Shown here piece after piece: positions 8,553-17,415 of a stretch of DNA of 64,000 nt. The stretch is taken from assembly GCF_036013955.1 (NCBI RefSeq), contig NZ_CP107903.1, positions 496,001 through 560,000 of the forward strand. The letters run 5' to 3'. The stretch comes from Streptomyces sp. NBC_00459. GTDB taxonomy: Bacteria > Actinomycetota > Actinomycetes > Streptomycetales > Streptomycetaceae. The notes beneath the pieces are model-generated. The model saw only the letters and a program-made list of their open reading frames with translations. It did no database searches and had not been told where the DNA came from. Positions within the stretch are counted from its first letter, which is position 1, and each line of letters begins with the position of its first letter. The position numbers and the translations under genes are program-made.

Positions 8553-11304
8553 GATATCACGCAGAGACGCCCTCAAGGCGGCAACGGCAACCGTCGCGGC
8601 GACCCAGCTCTCCTGGGCGCTCGCCGCCGATCCGGCCGCGGCCGCGGAAGCGGCGCCCTCCACAGACCCCGTGAAGCTCACCTGGCTGGAGGGCGGCACC
8701 CCCGCCGCGGCCCCGGGCACCACCTTCGGCGTGGCCTGGCCCCAGGGCGCACTCCGAGCCGACCAGGCCTTCGCCCTCACCGCCGCCGACGGGACGGCCG
8801 TCCCCGTGCAGTCCTGGCCCACCGCCCACTGGCCCGACGGCACCCTGAAGTGGACCGCCCACGCGGTCGGCTCCACCGCCGGGCCCGCCGAGAGCTACAC
8901 CCTGGCCCCGGGCACGCCCGCGAAGGCCGACACCGCGCTCACCGTGGACACCAAGGGCGGCACGATCGACGTCGACACGGGCGTCATCCAGGTCAGCATC
9001 GCCAAGTCCGGCGCCCACGACGTCATACGCGCCATCAGGCGCGGCAACGCCCGAATCGCGAGCAAGGCCGAACTGGTCGTCCTGCGCCAGCCGGAGCTCG
9101 ACGACGACCTCGACGGCAGCGCCTCCAGCGCCCGCTGGGAGCGCTTCACCGGTCGCGTCCACTCCGTCACCGTCGAGCAGGCGGGACCGGTCCGCGCCGT
9201 CATCCGCATCGAGGGCGAGCACGAGCGGGGCCGCCGCTCCTGGCTGCCCTTCGTCGTCCGCCTCTACCTGTACGCCGGCTCCGAGGCGATCCGTGTCGTC
9301 CACACCATCACGTACGACGGCACACAGCAGGCCGGAAAGGCCGGCGGCGACTTCATCAAGGGCCTGGGCCTGCGCATCCGCGTCCCCCTCTCCGACGAGC
9401 TCTACAACCGCCACGTCCGACTCGCAGGCGCCGACGACGGCTTCCTCACCGAAGCCGTCCAGGGCATCACCGGTCTGCGCCGCGACCCGGGCGCGGCGGT
9501 GCGCGCCGCGCAGGTCAAGGGTGAGCGGCTGCCGGACATCTCCACCTGGGACACCCGGGTCTCCTCCGCCCTCCAGTACGTCCCGGCCTGGGGCGACTAC
9601 TCCCTCGCCCAGTTGTCGGCCGACGGCTTCACCGTCCGCAAGCGCACCAAGGCCGGCCACGGCTGGATCCACACCACCGGCGGCACCCGTGCCCCGGGCT
9701 TCGGTTACGTAGGCGGGGTCAGCGGCGGACTCTCCTTCGGCCTGCGGGACTTCTGGCAGAAGCACCCCGCCCAGCTCGACGTCCGCGGCGCTGCCTCCGA
9801 CGAGGCGACCGTCACCCTCTGGCTCTGGTCGCCGGAGGCCCAGCCGCTCGACCTGCGCTTCTACCACGACGGCCTCGGCCAGGACACCTACGACGAGCAG
9901 ACCGCCGGACTCAACATCACCTACGAGGACTACGAACCCGGGTTCGGCACCCCGTACGGCATCGCGCGCACCTCCGAGCTCTATCTGTGGGCCAACGCCG
10001 CCACCCCGACGTCCGACGCACTGGTCGCCCAGAAGGACGCGCTGACGGCTCCTCCGCAGCTCGTCGCCGCCCCGGAGACCCTGCACAAGGCGGGCGTCTT
10101 CGCCGGCCTCTGGTCACCCGTGGACCGATCGACCACCGCCAGGAAGACCGTCGAGGACCGCCTCGACCTGCTCTTCGCCTACTACCGTGACCAGCGCGAA
10201 CAGCGGCGCTGGTACGGCTTCCTGGACTACGGCGACGTCCAGCACACCTACGACCCGGCCCGCCACACCTGGTGCTACGACGTCGGCGGCTACGCCTGGG
10301 ACAACTCCGAGCTCTCCACCGACCTGTGGCTCTGGCTGGCCTATCTGCGCTCCGGACGGGCCGACATCTTCCGTTTCGCCGAGGCCATGACCCGCCACAC
10401 CGGCGAGGTCGACGTCTACCACATCGGCAAGTGGGCGGGCCTGGGCACCCGGCACGGGGTCCAGCACTTCGGCGACAGTGCGAAGCAGGTCCGTATCTCG
10501 ACACCCGTCTATCGCCGCCTCTTCTACTACCTCACCGCCGACGAGCGCACCGGCGACCTGATGCACGCCCAGGTCGACGCGGACGAGACATTCCTGAGGC
10601 TTGATCCCAACCGCAAGGTCCGTACCGACGGCTACACCCCCGGGGACCGCCACGCCCTGTCCATCGGGTTCGGCACCGACTGGAGCGGCCTCGGCTGGGC
10701 CTGGTGGACCGAGTGGGAGCGGCGCGGCCCCAAGTGGCAGACCGCGAGGAAGAAACTGCTGGCCAGCGCCTCGACGATCGCCGCCCAGCCCAACGGCTTC
10801 GTGCAGGGCAGCGGTCTGTACGACCTCGACACGGGCGCCTTCGCCGTCCAGACGGCCCCCGTCATCGCCGTCTCCCACCTCTCCGCGAGCTTCGGCCTGC
10901 CCGAACTCGCCGCCGAGTTGATCGGCGCACTCGACGAGAGCGACATCCCGGGCTTCCGGGCCGCCTGGCTGGACTACTGCCGCTACTTCAACGCCACCTC
11001 CGCCGAGCAGAAGGCCCGCTACGGCGCGAGTTTCAAAGTGAGCCTGGTCCAGGGCCACTCCCGGCTGGACGCGTACGCGGCGAGCCTGACCGGAGAGGCC
11101 GCGCTGGCCACCCGGGCCTGGAACAAGTTCCGCGTCGGCGACGGCTACCCGGACGCGAGCACCTCATGGGCGACCACGAGGATCGACGGCCCCACCGTGC
11201 TCAACGCCGGCACCGACGCCCCCTGGATCAGCACCAACTCCACGGCGCTGTACGGTCTCGCGGCCATCGAGAACCTCGCCCTGGCCGGTGACACGCTGAA
11301 CTGA
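8545..11304 (+). CDS. PcRGLX/YetA-like exo-rhamnogalacturonan lyase, PL26 type
   Basis: A 919-residue enzyme with a Tat-like signal (ISRRDALKAATATVAATQLSWALA). The N-terminal RIFT-barrel region begins VKLTWLEGG and includes WPTAHWPDGTLKWT. The large central and C-terminal portion (alpha/alpha barrel plus beta domains) has WYGFLDYGDVQHTYD, RHGVQHFGDS and WAWWTEWERRGPKW. This layout matches the PcRGLX/YetA family, which attacks rhamnogalacturonan-I from the chain end. The start is a GTG inside the end of the DUF6250 gene. With the PL4 endolyase it gives endo plus exo attack on the same polymer. Confidence 0.75.
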   Translation: MAEISRRDALKAATATVAATQLSWALAADPAAAAEAAPSTDPVKLTWLEGGTPAAAPGTTFGVAWPQGALRADQAFALTAADGTAVPVQSWPTAHWPDGTLKWTAHAVGSTAGPAESYTLAPGTPAKADTALTVDTKGGTIDVDTGVIQVSIAKSGAHDVIRAIRRGNARIASKAELVVLRQPELDDDLDGSASSARWERFTGRVHSVTVEQAGPVRAVIRIEGEHERGRRSWLPFVVRLYLYAGSEAIRVVHTITYDGTQQAGKAGGDFIKGLGLRIRVPLSDELYNRHVRLAGADDGFLTEAVQGITGLRRDPGAAVRAAQVKGERLPDISTWDTRVSSALQYVPAWGDYSLAQLSADGFTVRKRTKAGHGWIHTTGGTRAPGFGYVGGVSGGLSFGLRDFWQKHPAQLDVRGAASDEATVTLWLWSPEAQPLDLRFYHDGLGQDTYDEQTAGLNITYEDYEPGFGTPYGIARTSELYLWANAATPTSDALVAQKDALTAPPQLVAAPETLHKAGVFAGLWSPVDRSTTARKTVEDRLDLLFAYYRDQREQRRWYGFLDYGDVQHTYDPARHTWCYDVGGYAWDNSELSTDLWLWLAYLRSGRADIFRFAEAMTRHTGEVDVYHIGKWAGLGTRHGVQHFGDSAKQVRISTPVYRRLFYYLTADERTGDLMHAQVDADETFLRLDPNRKVRTDGYTPGDRHALSIGFGTDWSGLGWAWWTEWERRGPKWQTARKKLLASASTIAAQPNGFVQGSGLYDLDTGAFAVQTAPVIAVSHLSASFGLPELAAELIGALDESDIPGFRAAWLDYCRYFNATSAEQKARYGASFKVSLVQGHSRLDAYAASLTGEAALATRAWNKFRVGDGYPDASTSWATTRIDGPTVLNAGTDAPWISTNSTALYGLAAIENLALAGDTLN

Positions 11305-11359
11305 TCCAGGGTTGGTGCAAGGGGCGTGCGTCAGGTGAGGGGGACAGGGGCGGAGCCGA

Positions 11360-13552
11360 TCAGCCGCCGAGGTGGCGTTCCAGCCAGTCGGCGGCTGATC
11401 GGCGGAACAGTCGCCGGCTGTCCGCGCGCAGGAAGTCGTGGCCCTCGTCGCGCAGGGTCAGGAGTTCGGCGAGGATGCCGCGGTCCCGGGCCGCCCGGAC
11501 GAACTGCTCGGACTCCCCCGGCGGCACGTTGGTGTCGTGTTCGCCATGGACGGCGAGCACCGGGACCCGCAGTGCGTCGACGCGGCTCATCGGAGAGAGG
11601 GAGCGCAGCAGCGCGCGATCGTGCTCCGGATGGCCGTACTTGTGCACCGCCGACTCCGCGATCCATGGCTCCGTACCGGCGAAGAAGGTCAGGAGGTCCG
11701 ACATACCGCAGACGGCGACCCCGGTGCGGAAGAGGTCCGGATGCCGCACGAGGGAGGCGAACGTCAGATAGCCGCCGTACGAGCGCCCCATGACCGCCAG
11801 TCGGGTCGGGTCGGCAGGACCCGCCGTCACCGCGTGGGCGGTGCAGTCCGCGACGTCGTCCAACGCGGCGAAGCGGCCGGTGCCCAGGTCGGCGTCGACG
11901 AAGGACCTGCCGTGTCCCGAGGAGCCGCGGACGTCGGGGGCGAAGACGTCCAGACCGCGGCCGAGCAGCTCGTGGTAGAGCGGGTTGAAGACGGGCCGTT
12001 CCTGCTCCTCCGGGCCGCCGTGCAGATGGATCACACAGGGCGCCGGCTCGCCCGGGGCGCGTCCTGGCGCCCTGTAGTACCAGCCGCTCAGGGGCAGCCC
12101 GTCCCGCGCCGCGAGACGCAGGGGAACAGGACGCACGGGTGGGCGACCCGGCGGTACGGCGTCCCTGTCCCGGGAGGACCACGGGGTGCGCAGCAGGGAC
12201 ACGCCCTCGTGGGCCCACCACACACCCGGGCGGCGTTGCGAGCCGGACAGCGCGAGCAGCATGCGCCCGGGGCCGGCCGCCACCACCCGTGTGACGACCT
12301 CGTGCGGCAGGGAGACGGGCCTCGCCGGCCCCACGCTGTCCGGAGCGTGGCACGCCGGGGACGTCTCGACGAGTTCGAGTTCCCCGGCGCCCTGCGCGTT
12401 CCACACCAGTACGGCTGTACGGCCGTCGTGGGCCATCGCCAGCAGTTCCAGTTCCTGGTCCTCGCGCTGCGCCACGACCGCTCTCTCGCGCATCTCGCCG
12501 TCGGCGTCGAGAGCGAGGGCGAACAGCGCCGCGTACTCCCGGTCGGCATCGCTGCGCAGCCAGAGGGTCAGCCCGTCCGGGGAGAACCGGCCGATCCAGG
12601 GATCCCCGTCGGCGACCGGCACCGTGCAGGTCGTCGCCGCGTCGGCCATGCGCCGCACGACCGCCTCGCGCCGTCCGCGCGGCCCCCGGCGCAGCAACAC
12701 GAGCGTTCCGTCGCGGCTGAGGTCGCACACGCGCAGGGTGGCAGCCTGCGTCTCCGTGGCGAGAAGCACCGGGGAGGCGAGGCCGTCGGGGTCGATCAGG
12801 TACGCCGACAGCCCGCCGCCGGGCCGGACGGCCGGGGCCTCCGGTGCCCTGAGGTCGACCGGCGCCGGGGCCGTCCGCCGCCCGGAGTCGTACCGGGCCC
12901 CGCCCAGGAGCGTCGCGCGGCCGTCCCGGTCGGCCCAGTCGGGTGTGAGCCGGGCACCGACCGGGTCAAGGTCCGTCGAGGCGTGTCCCACGCGCTCCGG
13001 ATGCGTGTGGGCGGTCGCGGTGACGGCGACGGCCGACCCGTCGTGCGTCCAGCACCCCAGATGGGCGGAGCTTCCGGGGTCGGCTCCGGCCAGGATGCGG
13101 CGGCCGGTGCCGTCGGGACGTACGCACAGCACACGTGTGTGCTCGCCGCCGCCCGGCGCGGTGGTGTACGCGATCCAGCGGCCGTCCGGTGACCAGGCCA
13201 CCTCCTTGACGGGGTCCGGGGAGGAGTCGAGCAGCCGCACCTCGGCACCGTCCACCGGCCCGGCCCACAACTGCGGGACACCGCCCCGGTCACAGATGAA
13301 GGCCGCCTCGGTGCCGTCGGCGGTGGCGGAGGGAAACCAGCAGCCGTGCGCGTGCAGCCGGGTCACGGCGTCCCGCGGTCCCCCCGCCTCGGGCAACGGC
13401 ACCGGGACAGGGGCGGCGGCGCAGACAGGCTCGTGCGCGTCCGGCGGCTGCGGAGCCGATGCCGCGAGGCCGAGTGCACCGGGATCCCCGACCGCAGCCG
13501 ACGGCCGGGCCGTCGCCGCCTGCGGCGCATGCGTGCCCGGCTCGTCGGTCAC
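11360..13552 (-). CDS. S9-family (prolyl oligopeptidase-like) serine peptidase
   Basis: A 730-residue protein. An N-terminal seven-bladed propeller (about 50-440; repeated SPDGRWIAYT-like strands) is followed by an alpha/beta-hydrolase domain. Its triad is Ser591 in GRSYGGY, Asp673 in HGEHD and His705 in DEGHDF. It probably trims short peptides in the cytosol; no signal peptide is visible. I chose the GTG at 13552 because it overlaps the stop of the upstream amidotransferase gene as GTGA; the frame is open further upstream to 13600. The gene is last in a three-gene operon. Analogous NAGGN osmolyte cassettes also carry a peptidase, though of another family (M42). Confidence 0.85.
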   Translation of the reverse strand: MTDEPGTHAPQAATARPSAAVGDPGALGLAASAPQPPDAHEPVCAAAPVPVPLPEAGGPRDAVTRLHAHGCWFPSATADGTEAAFICDRGGVPQLWAGPVDGAEVRLLDSSPDPVKEVAWSPDGRWIAYTTAPGGGEHTRVLCVRPDGTGRRILAGADPGSSAHLGCWTHDGSAVAVTATAHTHPERVGHASTDLDPVGARLTPDWADRDGRATLLGGARYDSGRRTAPAPVDLRAPEAPAVRPGGGLSAYLIDPDGLASPVLLATETQAATLRVCDLSRDGTLVLLRRGPRGRREAVVRRMADAATTCTVPVADGDPWIGRFSPDGLTLWLRSDADREYAALFALALDADGEMRERAVVAQREDQELELLAMAHDGRTAVLVWNAQGAGELELVETSPACHAPDSVGPARPVSLPHEVVTRVVAAGPGRMLLALSGSQRRPGVWWAHEGVSLLRTPWSSRDRDAVPPGRPPVRPVPLRLAARDGLPLSGWYYRAPGRAPGEPAPCVIHLHGGPEEQERPVFNPLYHELLGRGLDVFAPDVRGSSGHGRSFVDADLGTGRFAALDDVADCTAHAVTAGPADPTRLAVMGRSYGGYLTFASLVRHPDLFRTGVAVCGMSDLLTFFAGTEPWIAESAVHKYGHPEHDRALLRSLSPMSRVDALRVPVLAVHGEHDTNVPPGESEQFVRAARDRGILAELLTLRDEGHDFLRADSRRLFRRSAADWLERHLGG

Positions 13553-15333
13553 TTGATCCCGTGCGTCTGCAGCCATGTCTCCAGCAGAGCCACCTGCCAC
13601 AGGGCGTTGGCTCCGCGCTTGGTCCGGTGCTCGTCGGGCGCCGCCAGCAGTTCGGCCACGTACGACTCCTGGAACACACCGCGCTTCTTCGCCTCGGGTG
13701 CCTCCAGCGCCGCTCGGACCCGGTCGAGGACGGGGCCCGCCATGTGCTTGACGGCCGGGACGGGGAAGTAGCCCTTGGGCCGGTCGACGATCTCCCGGGG
13801 CAGAAGCTTCCGCCCTGCCTCCTTCAGTACGCCCTTGCCTCCGTCGGCCAGTTTCAGCTCCGGCGGACAGGCCGCGGCCAGTTCCACCAGTTCGTGGTCG
13901 AGGAACGGCACCCGGGCCTCCAGGCCCCAGGCCATGGTCATGTTGTCGACGCGCTTGACGGGGTCGTCGACGAGCATGACGTGGGTGTCCAGCCGAAGGG
14001 CCGCGTCCAGGGCGGTCTCCGCCCCGGGTACGGCCATGTGGTCCTTGACGAAGCGACCCGACACGTCGTCGTCGGGCAGCATGTGGGGCTGGAGGATGCG
14101 GGTGAGGTCGGCATGGGGCCGGTCGAAGTACGTCTCGGCATACCTGTCCGGCTCCTCCTCACGGGCGACCTCCGCCAGCTCCGGGTACCAGTGGTAGCCG
14201 GCGAACACCTCGTCCGCGCCCTGGCCGCTCTGCACGACCTTCACCTCCTTCGCCACCTGCTCGGACAGCAGGTAGAAGGCGACCGCGTCATGGCTGGTCA
14301 TCGGCTCGCTCATCGCCGCGACGGCCCCGTCCAGTGCCGCCGACACCCGGTCGGAGGGAATCATCAGCCGATGGTGGTCGGTGCGGAACTCCCGCGCCAC
14401 CAGGTCCGAGTACCAGAACTCGTCCCCCTTCTCTCCCCCTTCCGCCTCGAACCCCACGCTGAACGTCCGCAGGTCGCGCTGGCCCTCGTCGGCCAGCAAC
14501 GCGACGACCAGGCTGGAGTCCAGTCCGCCGGAGAGCAGGACACCGACCGGCACGTCGGCCACCGTCCGGCGGCGTACGGCGGTACGCAGCGCCTCCAGGA
14601 CCGCGTCGCGCCATTCGGCAGGGGCCATGTCCGCGTACTCGGGCCGCCGGGTGTAGGACGGCTGCCAGTAGCAGTGGTCGTGCTGGGTACCGTCCGGCTC
14701 GATGACGCGCACGGTGGCCGGCGGGAGCTTGCGGACGCCGTTGAGGACGGTGCGCGGCGCCGCCACCGTGGCGTGCCAGCTCAGGTACTGGTGCACGGCC
14801 ACCGGGTCGAGGGAGGTGTCGACGTCCCCGGCGGCGAGCAGGGCCGGCAGCGTGGAGGCGAACCGCAACCGGCCCGGTGTCCGCGCCAGGTACAGGGGCT
14901 TGATCCCGAGCCGGTCGCGGCCCAGCACCACCCGGCCGGTGCGGTGCTCGACGAGGGCGAAGGCGAACATGCCGTAGAAGTGCTCGACGCAGGCGGTTCC
15001 CCACTCCTGGTAGCCCTTCAGGACCACCTCGGTGTCGGACGTCGACTCGAAGCGGTGACCCAGCTTCTGGAGTTCCTCGCGCAGCTCCTGGTAGTTGTAC
15101 ACACAACCGTTGAAGACACCGGTGAGCTGCCCCCGGGCATCGGTCATCGGCTGAGCTCCGAGGTCCGACAGATCGATGATCTTCAGGCGGCGGTGCCCGA
15201 GCGCGACCGCGCCCCGGGTCCACGACCCCTGGCCGTCGGGGCCACGGGCCGCCAGCCGGTCACTCATGCGTTCGACGGCGGCGAGGTCGGGTCGCCGGCC
15301 GTCGAAACGGATCTCCCCACTCAGGCCGCACAT
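13549..15333 (-). CDS. N-acetylglutaminylglutamine amidotransferase-like, asparagine synthase family
   Basis: A 594-residue class II glutamine amidotransferase. The N-terminal Ntn domain begins with the catalytic Cys2 (MCGLSGEIRFDG) and has RGPDGQGSW and GVFNGCVYNYQELR. The C-terminal PP-loop synthetase domain carries VLLSGGLDSSLVV near residues 260-275 and GLEARVPFLDHELVE. The sequence, notably EIRFDG and VVQSGQGADEVFAGYHWYP, matches the NAGGN-type amidotransferase subfamily (dipeptide osmolyte synthesis) better than AsnB. GGGAGGAGG precedes the ATG. It sits between a carboxylate-amine ligase and an S9 peptidase; the GNAT/ATP-grasp NAGGN synthetase usually next door is not in this window. 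Confidence 0.75.
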   Translation of the reverse strand: MCGLSGEIRFDGRRPDLAAVERMSDRLAARGPDGQGSWTRGAVALGHRRLKIIDLSDLGAQPMTDARGQLTGVFNGCVYNYQELREELQKLGHRFESTSDTEVVLKGYQEWGTACVEHFYGMFAFALVEHRTGRVVLGRDRLGIKPLYLARTPGRLRFASTLPALLAAGDVDTSLDPVAVHQYLSWHATVAAPRTVLNGVRKLPPATVRVIEPDGTQHDHCYWQPSYTRRPEYADMAPAEWRDAVLEALRTAVRRRTVADVPVGVLLSGGLDSSLVVALLADEGQRDLRTFSVGFEAEGGEKGDEFWYSDLVAREFRTDHHRLMIPSDRVSAALDGAVAAMSEPMTSHDAVAFYLLSEQVAKEVKVVQSGQGADEVFAGYHWYPELAEVAREEEPDRYAETYFDRPHADLTRILQPHMLPDDDVSGRFVKDHMAVPGAETALDAALRLDTHVMLVDDPVKRVDNMTMAWGLEARVPFLDHELVELAAACPPELKLADGGKGVLKEAGRKLLPREIVDRPKGYFPVPAVKHMAGPVLDRVRAALEAPEAKKRGVFQESYVAELLAAPDEHRTKRGANALWQVALLETWLQTHGIK

Positions 15334-15459
15334 GGCCCACCTCCTCCCTTCCGCACACCGTCAGGGGCGGGGGCGTGTTTTCGGAGCATGACGAAACATC
15401 TCCTGAGCAGATGGGTGAGGGACAGAACGTCGTACGACGGCGGTGCCAACCCGGCCACG

Positions 15460-16653
15460 TCAGCGGCCGATGGCCTCCGGTGCTCCGGAGGCGAACGGCG
15501 GACCTGTCACGTCCGCGTCGGTGTACGGAAGGTCGACCCGGCCGAGCGGGGTCGGTCTGTGGTTTCTGCGCTCGCCCCGGGTCTCGGCGATCAACAGGTC
15601 GACGCAGCCCAGCAGATCCTCTTCCCGCGCCGTGCGGCGGATGCGCTCGGCGGCGCTGCCCTCGGCGAGGGCCTCGTTCGTCAGCGCCCTGACGGTGTAC
15701 CAGTCGCCGTGGGATTCGAGCGCGGGGCGCAGCCTGGCGAGCAGTTTGCGGACGACCTGCGGTGCGGGCTCGTCCTGGTGGGTCCCGGGGTCCACGAGGG
15801 TGCCCTCAAGACCGGACCGGGCGGCCCGCCAGGCGGCGCCGCGCAGCCACTCGTGTCGGCCCTGGCAGGGCGGCGCGTCGTCCTGCCCAAGCCGTTCGAG
15901 AGCCTCGGTCACCAGTGCGCGGAACAGTCCGGCTATGAGCACGACGGTCTCCGTGCGCGGGCAGGCGTCGCAGATCCGCAGTTCCAGGGTCGACAGATGG
16001 TCGGAGGGCCGTATGTCGTAATAGATCATCCCGGCGTCGGTGATGATCCCGGCCCTGACCAGGTCGTCCACCGCGGCGTCGTACTCGGTCGCGCTCGCGA
16101 AGCAGCCGATCGGGCCGGCGGTGGGCCAGCGCTGCCAGAGCATCGTGCGCCAGCTTGCGTAGCCGGTGTCGGAGCCCTGCCAGAACGGTGAGCTGGCGGA
16201 CAGTGCCAGTAGCACGGGCAGCCAGGGCGAGACCTCGCACATCACCCGTACCGCCGTGTCGCGGTCGGGGATGTCCACGTGGACCTGGGCGCCGCAGATG
16301 AGCTGCTCATCGGCTACCTGGCGGTACTCCTCGACCATGTGGTGATAGCGGGCGTCGGCGGTGGGCCGCCCGGTGGAGGCGGGGGCCAGGGGAGCCGTGC
16401 CCGCGGCCATCGCGGCGAGACCCAGCGAGGCCGCGGCCGCGTCGAGCCGCCTCCTCGTGCCTGCGAGGTCGGTGTACAGGGCGTGCAGCGATGTGTGCAC
16501 TTCGCTGTTCGACTCCACGATGGACCGGTGCAGTTCACCGGTGAACGTCCGCTGGGGAAGCCGTCGCAGCACCTGATCGGCACGTGGCACGAGCAGGCCG
16601 CTCTCCACCTCCAGAATGTGGAACTCTTCTTCCACTCCGATGCGCATGCTCAC
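15460..16653 (-). CDS. YbdK-type carboxylate-amine ligase (glutamate-cysteine ligase family 2)
   Basis: A 397-residue ATP-dependent ligase beginning MSMRIGVEEEFHILEVESG, the family's substrate-binding start. Further motifs are AQVHVDIPDRDTAVRVM near residue 130, WLPVLLALSASSPFW, and RPSDHLSTLELRICDACP. The family makes gamma-glutamyl or related amide bonds; the true substrate here is unknown. The GTG at 16653 is chosen for the AAGGAG six bases upstream, against an ATG two codons later. It is first in the operon with the amidotransferase (126-base gap containing the palindrome CGTCGTACGACG at 15428) and peptidase, suggesting joint synthesis or turnover of an amidated dipeptide. Confidence 0.8.
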   Translation of the reverse strand: MSMRIGVEEEFHILEVESGLLVPRADQVLRRLPQRTFTGELHRSIVESNSEVHTSLHALYTDLAGTRRRLDAAAASLGLAAMAAGTAPLAPASTGRPTADARYHHMVEEYRQVADEQLICGAQVHVDIPDRDTAVRVMCEVSPWLPVLLALSASSPFWQGSDTGYASWRTMLWQRWPTAGPIGCFASATEYDAAVDDLVRAGIITDAGMIYYDIRPSDHLSTLELRICDACPRTETVVLIAGLFRALVTEALERLGQDDAPPCQGRHEWLRGAAWRAARSGLEGTLVDPGTHQDEPAPQVVRKLLARLRPALESHGDWYTVRALTNEALAEGSAAERIRRTAREEDLLGCVDLLIAETRGERRNHRPTPLGRVDLPYTDADVTGPPFASGAPEAIGR

Positions 16654-16899
16654 GGTCACTCCTTGAGGACGCGACGGCTGTGACAAGCACCGGGTTCCCC
16701 GGACTTCGCCGCACAAGCTCAAATTCGCACCTTTGGCCTGCAATCATCGCAGATGAGCGCACGAGCGCATCTCGTACAGGGCGAGCGAAGCGGACGGGGC
16801 GGGCGGGGTTTCGGCTCAGCCGTTCAGGCGAGCGACAGCCCGCGCACTCCGGCTCAGCGGAAGCCGTGTCCGCCGCGCCCCCGGACGCCGAACAGTCCT

Positions 16900-16933
16900 T
16901 TTCCGGGGCGGACGGCTCTCACCGCCCCGGAAA
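16900..16933. terminator. 12-bp perfect hairpin terminator
   Basis: TTTCCGGGGCGG pairs perfectly with CCGCCCCGGAAA across a 10-base loop. It lies 15 bases after the stop of the small monooxygenase-like gene on the minus strand, so it most likely ends that transcript. Confidence 0.7.
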
Positions 16934-16947
16934 GGGACAGCCGGGTG

Positions 16948-17247
16948 TCATGCGGCGCCAGTGACCCCCGGGGCGATGAAACGCCTGTGCAGGGGACGGA
17001 AGTCGGTCTCCGGAGCCCCTTCGATACCGGCCTTCTCGATCGCGGGGGCCAGTCGCCCGGCGAAGAACGTCCGGAAGGCCTGCTCCGACTCCCATACGTC
17101 GACGACCCGCAGCCCTTGAGCGTCGAACCAGGCCATGTGCACTTCACCGCCGACCGGAGCCGTCTCCTCCCAGCCGACCGTGTCCCGCACCATGTCGTAC
17201 TGCTCGGGACTGACCCCGGCCCAGCTCATCGACATCACTACAGCCAT
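16948..17247 (-). CDS. Small dimeric alpha-beta-barrel (monooxygenase-like) protein
   Basis: A 99-residue protein starting MAVVMSMSWAGVSPEQYD and continuing with strands VHMAWFDAQGLRVVDVWESEQAFRTFF. This beta-alpha-beta pattern is typical of antibiotic-biosynthesis-monooxygenase-like (ABM) ferredoxin-fold dimers. Many such small actinobacterial proteins are of unknown function. The ATG at 17247 follows a G-rich ribosome binding site (GGGGGCGGG); the frame extends upstream without a plausible start. It is a single gene ended by the hairpin at 16900. Confidence 0.65.
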   Translation of the reverse strand: MAVVMSMSWAGVSPEQYDMVRDTVGWEETAPVGGEVHMAWFDAQGLRVVDVWESEQAFRTFFAGRLAPAIEKAGIEGAPETDFRPLHRRFIAPGVTGAA

Positions 17248-17415
17248 TTTCCCGCCCCCAGTTTCCAGCTCCGTGTGTGCTCGGACATCGTCCCGCCGAA
17301 CGCGCCGACGGCGAAGAGCGCACAGGGGCGCGACCTGGTCATGCTCCGCCCCCGCACGCCCTGATGCGGGTGGCGTCGATCCGCGAGGAACGAGCATCGG
17401 CGGGGCCGTGTCCCG

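Noticed and set aside
13459..16191. A 910-codon open frame on the + strand
   Set aside because: It lies antisense to the amidotransferase and ligase genes, has no family features and follows from GC-rich third positions.
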